A stretch of DNA of 64,000 nucleotides, from the NCBI RefSeq assembly GCF_001411555.2, contig NC_049901.1, positions 28,407,555 through 28,471,554 of the forward strand. Reading direction: 5' to 3'. Below, one piece after another: positions 57,401 to 64,000 of this stretch; positions within the stretch are counted from its first letter, which is position 1; each line of letters begins with the position of its first letter. Below the pieces are notes generated by a model. The model was not told where the DNA came from. It saw only the letters and a list, made by a program, of their open reading frames with translations, and ran no database searches. Origin of the DNA: Juglans regia (taxonomy: Eukaryota > Streptophyta > Magnoliopsida > Fagales > Juglandaceae). The translations under genes and the position numbers were made by a program.

Positions 57401-60225
57401 GTGAGTCATGGGACTTGTCTCCTTGCAAGTGTAAAGACTCAGCTTTGTTGTACAGGGTGTCGGTGCCCAGTTTGAAAACTTGGGACCTTATCCCGTAGCG
57501 AGTCAAGGGACTCGTTTTCTTGCAAGTGTAAAGACTCCACTTTGTTGGACGGGGGGTCGGTAGCCAGTCCTAGGACTTGGGACCTTACCCCACAGCACGT
57601 CAAGGGACCCGTCTTCTTGTGAGTGTAAAGACTCTGTTTAACAAGTCAAGGGACCCATCGGTTTGCGAGTGTAAGGACTAGGCTTTGTTGGACTAGGGTC
57701 TAAACCAAGTCCTGAGACTTTCCCTTACCATGCAGCAAGTCTAGAGACTCATCTTCTTGCAAGTGTAACGAATTAACTTTGTTGGAGGGGGTCGGGACCA
57801 AGTCTTGAGACTTGTCCTGAGACTCGCCCTTACCCAGAATGAGTCATGGGATTTGTCTTCTTGCAAATGTAATGACTCGTCTTTGTTGGACGGGGGGTCC
57901 GGAGCAAGTCCTGAGACTTGCCCTTATCCCGCAACGAGTCAAGGGACTCATCTTAGTGAGTCAATGTACTCCTATTCTTGTGTGTGTATAGACTCAGTTT
58001 TGTTGGACGAGGGGTCAATACCCAGTCCGGGACTTGGGACCTTACCCCGCAGTGAGTCAAGGGACCTGTCTTCTTGCGAGTGTAAGGACTTGGCTTAGCG
58101 AGTCAAGGAACCCATTTTCTTGAGAGTGTAAGGACTGGGTTTTGTTGGAAGGGGGCGGGACCAAGTCCTGAGACTTCACCTTACCCCATAGCGAGTCAAG
58201 GGACTCATCTTCTTACGAATGTAATGACTCAATTTTGTAGGACGGGGTATTTGGACCAATTCCTGAGTCTTGTCATATGGCTTGCCCTTACCCAGCAACG
58301 AGTCAAGGGACTCATCTTCTTGCAAGTGTAAAGACAGAGCTTTGTTGTATGGGGGTCAGTACCCAGTACTTGGACTTGGGAGCTTACCCTACAACGAGTC
58401 ATGGAACTCGTCTTCTTGCGAGTGTAAAGACTTGGCTTAGCGAGTCAAGGGACCTGTCTTCTTGCAAGTGTAAGGACTAGGCTTTGTTGGACGGGTGGTC
58501 GAGACCATGTCCTGAGACTTGCCTTTACCCCACAGCGAGTTAAGGGACTCGTCCTCTTGCGAGTGTAATGACTCAGCTTTGTTGGACGGGGGATCAGAAC
58601 CAGGTCCTGAGATTTGTCCTGAGACTTTCCCTTACTCCATAATGAGTCAAGGGACTCGTCTTCTTGCCAGTGTAACGACTCGGCTTTGTTTGACAGGGGG
58701 TCGAGACCACGTCCTAAGACTTGTCCTGAGACTTGCCCTTTCCCCGTAGCAAGTCAAGGGACTCGTCTTCTTGCGAGTGTAAAGACCTGTCTTTGTTGGA
58801 CGGGAGTTCGGTACCCAGTTTGGAGGCTTAGGACCTTACCACACAGCGAGTCAAGGGACCGGTCTTCTTGCGAGTATGAAGACTTGGCATAGGGAGTCAA
58901 GAGACCCGTCTTCTTGCAAGTGTAAGGACTCGGCTTTGTTAAACGGGGGGTCAGGACCATGTCCTTAGACTTGCCCTTACCCCACACTAAATCAAGGGAC
59001 TTGTCTTCTTGCGAGTGTAAAGACTCGACTTTGTTGGACGGAGGGTCGATACCCAGTTCGGGAAGTTGGGACCTCACCCCTCAGTGAGTCAATGGACCCG
59101 TCTCCTTGCAAGTGTAAGGACTCGACCTAGCGAGTCAAGGGACCCATCTTCTTGCGATTGTAAAGACTCAACTTTTTTGGACTGGGGGTCGATTGCAAGG
59201 GTAAGGACTCAGCTTTGTTGGACGGGGGGTCAGTACCCAGTCCAAGGACTTGGGACCTTACCCAGCAGCGAGTCAAGGGACTCGTCTTCTTCCGAGTGTA
59301 AATAAAGACTTAGCTTAACAAGTCGAAGGACCCGTCTTCTTCCGAGTGTAAGTACTCGACTTTGTTGAATGGGAGGTCGGGACCAAGTCCTAAGACTTTC
59401 CCTTACACCTCAGCGAGTCATGGGACCCATCTTCTTATGAGTGTAAGAACTCTGCTTTGTTGGATAGAGGGCAGTACCCAGTCCGGGGACTTCGGACCTT
59501 ACCCCACTGCGAGTCAAGCGACTCGTCTTCTTACGAGTGTAAAGACTCGGCTTTGTTGGACGAGGGGTCGGGACCAAGTGCTAAGATTTGTCTTGAGACT
59601 TGCCTTTTCCCCATAGCGAGTCAAGGGACTCGTCTTCTTGTGAGTGTAACAACTCGGCTTTGTTAGACAGGGGGTCGGGACCACATCTTGAGACTTGTCC
59701 TAAGACTTGCTCGGGGTCGGGACCAAGTCCTGAGACTTCACTTACCCCGTAGCGAGTTAAGGGACTTGTCTTCTTGTGAGTGTAAAGACTCGGCTTTGTT
59801 GGACGGGGGGTCGGTACCCAGTCAGTAGACTTGGGACCTCAACCTGCAGCAAGTCAAGGGATTGATCTTCTTACGAGTGTAAAGACTCGGCTTTGTTGGA
59901 CGAGGGGGTTGGTACCCAGTCCAGAGACTTGGGACCTTACTCCGTAGTGAGTCAAGGGACCCAACTTCTTTCGAGTGTAAGGACTCGGCTTAGCAAGTCA
60001 AGGGACCAATCTTCTTGCGAGTGTAATAACTCGATTTTGTTGGATGGGGGGTCGGTACCTAGTCCGGAGACTTGGGATCTTACCCTGCATCTAGTCAAGG
60101 GACTCGTCTTCTTGCGAGTGTAAAGACTCGCAAGAAGACGAGTCCCTTGACTCGGTTTTGTTGGACAAGGGGTAGGTATCCAGTCCGAAGACTTGGGGCC
60201 TTACTCCGCAGCAAGTCATGGGACA
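54405..60225 (+). repeat. 5.8-kb tandem array of ~97-bp units
   Basis: Head-to-tail, diverged units built on GAGTCAAGGGACTCGTCTTC, TTGCGAGTGTAAAGACTCGG, CTTTGTTGGACGGGGGGTCG and a variable end. Type 1 ends GGACCAAGTCCTGAGACTTGCCCTTACC. Type 2 ends GGTACCCAGTCCGGGGACTTGGGACCTTACC. Shortened units (GGCTTAGCGAGTCAAGGGACC) and units lengthened by a second GACTTGTCCTGA also occur. Roughly sixty units. Types 1, 2 and short recur in a loose higher-order order. Open frames run through it because the unit has few stops; none is called a gene. Confidence 0.95.
60093..60152. repeat. Perfect 26-bp inverted repeat at array end
   Basis: AGTCAAGGGACTCGTCTTCT... (60093-60118) is followed, after an 8-nt spacer TGTAAAGA, by its exact reverse complement (60127-60152). 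The right arm is an inverted piece of the array unit. It would form a strong hairpin in RNA or a cruciform in DNA. Confidence 0.95.
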
Positions 60226-60351
60226 TGTAATAACCTTGACTTAGAGCCTACGACCTTTATAGCTTCTCTTAAACAAGAAAGCTCCAAGAAAGCTCCAAGA
60301 ATCTGAGAGGTTGAACTAGAGTTTGGGCCTCGGGTTCTCCCATAGGGGGCC
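60226..60351 (+). other. LINE 5' UTR / junction with array
   Basis: Begins ATGTAATAACCTTGACTTAGAGCC. The first part resembles LTR-start wording (compare TGTGATAACCTGGACTTAGCC at 5259); the later part is the probable LINE leader. The exact junction is not resolved. Confidence 0.4.
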
Positions 60352-61788
60352 ATGGCGGCCAAGAATGTCAAGGCAGGTCGACGTTCTTTTGTAGAACTGG
60401 TCTTTGTGGTTCCACAACCTCTACCTGAATTGTCTGTGCCCCATCGTGGGCCAAAGTATGTGGATGGAGAAATATGTTTTCAGTTCACTAAGGAGGAAAT
60501 TGCCCGATCTGCGGAACCTTTTCGTTTCTCTATTGTGTTGAAGTTTCTAAGACAGAGACCCTCGTTGGATGCGATTCGGTCGTTTATACATCTCCGCTGG
60601 GGATTATCTTGCATGCCGATGGTTACAGCTATGTAGAGACCAAGAAATGTTTTCATCCAAATGACAAATGAACAAGATTTCTTGAAAGCACTCTCTCGTG
60701 AAACTTGTGAGGTTAATGGGGTTCAGTACCGAGCTTTTCATTGGAAACCAGATTTTAATGAAGATGAGGAACTGTCGTTGGTCCGTGTTTGGATAGTGCT
60801 GCCTAGTCTTCCACCAAATTTTTATCATGAATCTTTTCTAAAGATTTTAACTGCTCTGATTGGTAGATATATTAGAAGAGATAATCCAACAAAATGTGCA
60901 ACTCGCCCCGATGGAGCACTTTTATGCTTGGAGATGGATGCATCAAAAGAACCGATTTCTTATTTTTGGATTGGGATGCCAGGGTCGGGACGTAAGCAGG
61001 AAATTATTTACGAGACTCTTCCAGCGTTCTGTTCCAAATGTGAAGTTCAAGGGCATAACGCACGTACATGTAGATTGAAGAATCGGATAGATGGAGAAAA
61101 GATTTGGATACGTAAGAATGTAAAAGATACTGAAGGAAAAAAAACAGAGCAACAAGCTGAAACAAATGATGATTTAGATAAAGGCAAGGGATTGATGATG
61201 ATGGACGTAGGAATGGAACAAGGAAATACAAGTGCACAGTTAGTTTCGCCTCAGGATCAACAAAGGGATTGTGGTGCAAAGGATCAACAACAGGATCTGG
61301 GTGAAAATGAGGGTGAGATTCAGGATAATTTGGAGGGACAAGAAATAGATTTTAGGTTGATTGAAGAAAACGTATTATCAGGAAAGGTGTATCATGTAGA
61401 GGAGATAGAAGAAGAAGAAATAGATGGAACGAAAATGAATGATACTGTGAATTTGGAAGGGGAGGGGTTGCCGAAAGTGATGTTTGCTGAAAATGTAAAC
61501 AAGGAAAATTTGGAGAGTGATTTGAATTTTGAAGAGGGAGTAGAGCAGATAGTTTCAGACTCGGAACTGGAAATAATACCAGAGGAGAATCCTGAAAAGC
61601 ATAATTGTATGGAGGCTACTGTCTCTGAACCAGATACGGAGTTAAATGTGGAAATTTTCTCGAAGCAAAAAGATTATGCTTCGGACAATGAGGGTGCTGA
61701 TATTAAGAGAAAAGGAGCTAGGAAAACATTCCAAATGGTTAGGTGTTCGAATCGGGTGAGTTCCCGGCCTAATAAATTTTCTATATGA
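60352..61788 (+). pseudogene. LINE ORF1 (DUF4283 + CCHC), one nonsense codon
   Basis: Nucleic-acid-binding ORF1 of a plant L1 LINE. ATG 60352; the frame is continuous to 61788 except for a TAG at 60634-60636, likely a TTG-to-TAG change. Residues about 35-170 form the DUF4283 domain (EIARSAEPFRFSIVLKFL, RQRPSLDAI, RAFHWKPDFNEDEELSLVRVW, FLKILTALIGRYIRRD). A zinc knuckle follows (FCSKCEVQGHNARTCRLK), then a long acidic E/D-rich tail, ending in a basic patch. A downstream ATG at 60661 starts a 375-codon open frame. The stop TGA overlaps the ATG of ORF2. Same layout as the LINE ORF1 at 38952-40503. Confidence 0.9.
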
Positions 61789-64000
61789 TTGGTCCAATTT
61801 TATCATGGAATATTAGAGGGTTTGGAACTTCTAGAGGTCGATTAAAAAATTTGGTTAGGAAATTAAAACTGAAAATTGTTGCTTTAATGGAACCTTTTGC
61901 TTCATCGGATAAGGTGCAGGATGTTATACGGTTTCTACACATGGATAAGTTTATTACTAATGATGGGGAGGCTGGTAAGATTTGGGTGCTTTGGCAAGAT
62001 GATATTTCAGTTCAGTCGATTTTATGTAAAGAACAATATATTTTAATTCGTGTTGGTGATGGAGATACTACTGTCATTTGCTACTTTGTTTACGCCAAAT
62101 GTAATATGGTCGAAAGGAGAGAAGTGTGGCAGTCCCTCAATGGTCAAACACTAGGAAATGAACCTTGTATTGTTGCAGGTGATTTCAATATTATAAGGGA
62201 AGATTCGGAACGTCGAGGTGGTAGATCACGTCCGAGAATGGCAATGGAGGATTTTAATAATTGGATTGAAAATTGTGGATTAATGGATATGAAGTCGTCG
62301 GGAAGAAGGTTTTCTTGGTGTAACGGCCAAAGAGGTCTATCACGTAGTTGGGCAAAATTGGACAGAGGGTTATTAAATGCTAGTTGCTTGACAAGATTCC
62401 GAAATGTGAATAACTGATATTTATCGAGATCAACATCAGATCATTCGCCAATGTTTATTCAATTTCAGTCAGAACTTTTTATGTATGGACCTTCTCCATT
62501 TCGGTTTCAACAAATGTGGATAGAGCATCCAGATTTTCATGAGTTTGTGGGGAGTATTTGGAAAGAGGAAGTGGGTGGAATGGGACTTCTGAAGTTGGCT
62601 TTTAAACTTAAAAAATTAAGAGGTGCTTTTGCTGAGTGGAATAAGTGTATCTTTGGAAGAACCGAAGCTCATATACAGGGGTTAGAAACCCAAATTGAGG
62701 AATTTGAATCTAAGCTACAACAGGAATGGAACCCGGGGATTGAACAGGAACTTGTGCTTAAAAATATGGAATTAGCTAAATGGCGACGTCGGGAAGAAAC
62801 TAGATTGGCTCAAATGGAAAAAGTTAAATGGCGTGCGGAAGGGGATCAAAATTCATCTTTCTTTCATGTGTATTTATCTTATAAAAGGAAAAAAAGAGTC
62901 ACGGAAATGAGGCTTCAAGATAAAAACATATTTGAGATCTCCTGAGGAGATCCATTTAAGTGCAGTAAATTATTTCTCTAATTTTTTACAAACAGAAGGT
63001 CAGGATAGTTTGCCGGATTTATCTCATATTATATCGTCTGTTATAACAGTGGAGGAAAATGAGGCAATTCGTGCAGTTCCTTTGATTAAGGAAGTGAAAA
63101 ATGCTTTGGATTCCATTCCTTCTAATAGTGCGCCGGGACCGGATGGTTTTGGATCGGGTTTTTTTAAGAGTGTATGGGACATTATTAAGATGGATATGAT
63201 GGCAGCGGTGCAAGCATTTTTTAGAGGAGGTAAATGGTCGACATTTTATACGTCTTCATATGTGGTCTTAATCCCAAAAATGGACATGCCAACAGGGTTT
63301 GATAAATTTAGACTGATAAGTCTTTGTTCAGTGTTTTATAAAATTTGCTCAAAGGTGATTGTTAACCGTTTGGCAACTCTGCTTCCAAAAATAATTTCTG
63401 TTGAACAAGGTGCGTTTATTCCTAGAAGAAGTATATTTGAAAACATTAGTTTGACTCAGGGAATGGTCCATTCTATAAATGAAAAAAATACATGGGGGAA
63501 ATGTGGTATTGAAGCTTGACATGGCCAAGGCATATGACCGTGTTGAGTGGGAGTTCCTTTTGAAGGTGCTCCAATCTTTTGGGTTTTCTCCTGTAGTTTG
63601 TGGATTGATTAGGGAGTGTATTACTACGCTTTGGTACTCTATATTAATGAATGGTACGATGAAAGGATTTTTCAAAGGTGGTAGAGGATTGAGGCAAGGC
63701 GATCCTTTGCGCCTTATTTGTTTATAATTTTGCAGGAAGTCCTTTCTCGGCTAATAAAAGAAAAGGTGGCAGAAAAAAGATTTGGACATTTCTCTCAACC
63801 TAGAGGTACGATTTTAGTCTCTCATCTAATGTATGCAGATGATGTGGTCATTTTCACTAATGGCGGTTGTCGATCAATTCAGTGTATTCTAAATATTTTG
63901 AATACATATGAGAAGTGGTCTGGTCAATCGATTAATAAAGAGAAAACTGCTATGTATTTCTCAAAAAATCTTCCGATGGCTAGAAGAAGGAATCTCAAAA
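61785..64000 (+). pseudogene. LINE ORF2 (endonuclease + RT), broken, runs off window
   Basis: ORF2 starts at 61785 in the ATGA shared with ORF1. The endonuclease has LSWNIRGFGTSRGRLKNL, LMEPFA, YAKCNMVERREVW, VAGDFNII, FSWCNGQRGLSRSWAKLDR and SDHSP. TGA at 62415-62417 interrupts it in frame. The linker runs to 62945, then a frameshift leads into RT (62932-63519: NSAPGPDGFGSGFFKS, YVVLIPKM, FDKFRLISLCSVFYKI). Another shift lies in the A-run at 63483-63489, then LDMAKAYDRVEWEFL and GLRQGDPL. A further one-base loss at about 63709 precedes the catalytic MYADDVVIF (about 63832). The sequence continues past base 64000. All expected RT motifs are visible, but at least three frameshifts and one stop make it inactive. 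Confidence 0.9.

Noticed and set aside
54411..60123. Many overlapping 60-130-codon open frames with repeated motifs such as SRDSSSCECKD
   Set aside because: They are translations of the ~97-bp tandem unit, occur in several frames and both strands, and have no start context or conserved domain.
54405..60225. CRISPR-like regular array
   Set aside because: Units are contiguous and diverged, with no unique spacers, and the genome is a plant.

Overview
This is nuclear DNA of a seed plant, almost certainly a woody eudicot. The evidence is a spliced NAC transcription-factor gene and a dense nest of plant transposons: hAT, PIF/Harbinger, Tekay-type Ty3/gypsy, L1-type LINEs and MITEs. A Fagales tree (walnut/oak-like) is only a guess from the MITE style. 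I see no tRNA, rRNA, CRISPR or bacterial-type features.

Layout. 1-3.6 kb: a NAC gene of the JUB1/NAC042 type (three exons, 309 aa), the only plausible working host gene. 3.6-5.2 kb: two MITEs; a relative of the first sits inside NAC intron 2. 5.75-18.02 kb: a hAT transposon with TIRs and an 8-bp TSD. Its transposase exon was split by an 8.2-kb gypsy element (8.62-16.82 kb; 2.2-kb LTRs; TSD AATTT) that keeps only the RNase H-integrase end of pol. 20.10-23.20 kb: a perfect solo LTR (TSD GGTAG). 24.97-44.1 kb: a minus-strand LTR of the same family, split by a minus-strand LINE (25.09-40.62 kb). That LINE is itself split in its endonuclease by a nearly intact Tekay-like gypsy element (29.20-38.73 kb; TSD CAAAA). 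A Harbinger MITE lies in the outer LTR.

44-46 kb is an inverted copy of the repeat that flanks the hAT and the solo LTR. 47.3-48.5 kb is a relic of a PIF/Harbinger accessory gene. 49.03-49.63 kb is a 5'-truncated LINE with a 14-bp TSD. 50.2-54.3 kb is a decayed gag-like/coiled-coil retroelement gene with its own promoter. 54.4-60.2 kb is a 5.8-kb tandem array of ~97-bp units that ends in a perfect 26-bp hairpin. 60.2-64 kb is a plus-strand LINE that runs off the window.

The most interesting points are: (1) the three LTR families here appear to share a splice donor/acceptor pair inside the LTR, predicting a ~0.8-0.95-kb leader intron; (2) a 95-bp intron-like segment lies between gag and protease of the intact gypsy element, and its removal keeps the frame; (3) both LINEs join ORF1 to ORF2 by the same 4-base ATGA overlap; (4) a nonautonomous gypsy has almost no internal coding capacity but very similar LTRs; (5) the tandem array ends in a hairpin. 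None of these makes a wholly new system. They are testable features of transposon expression.
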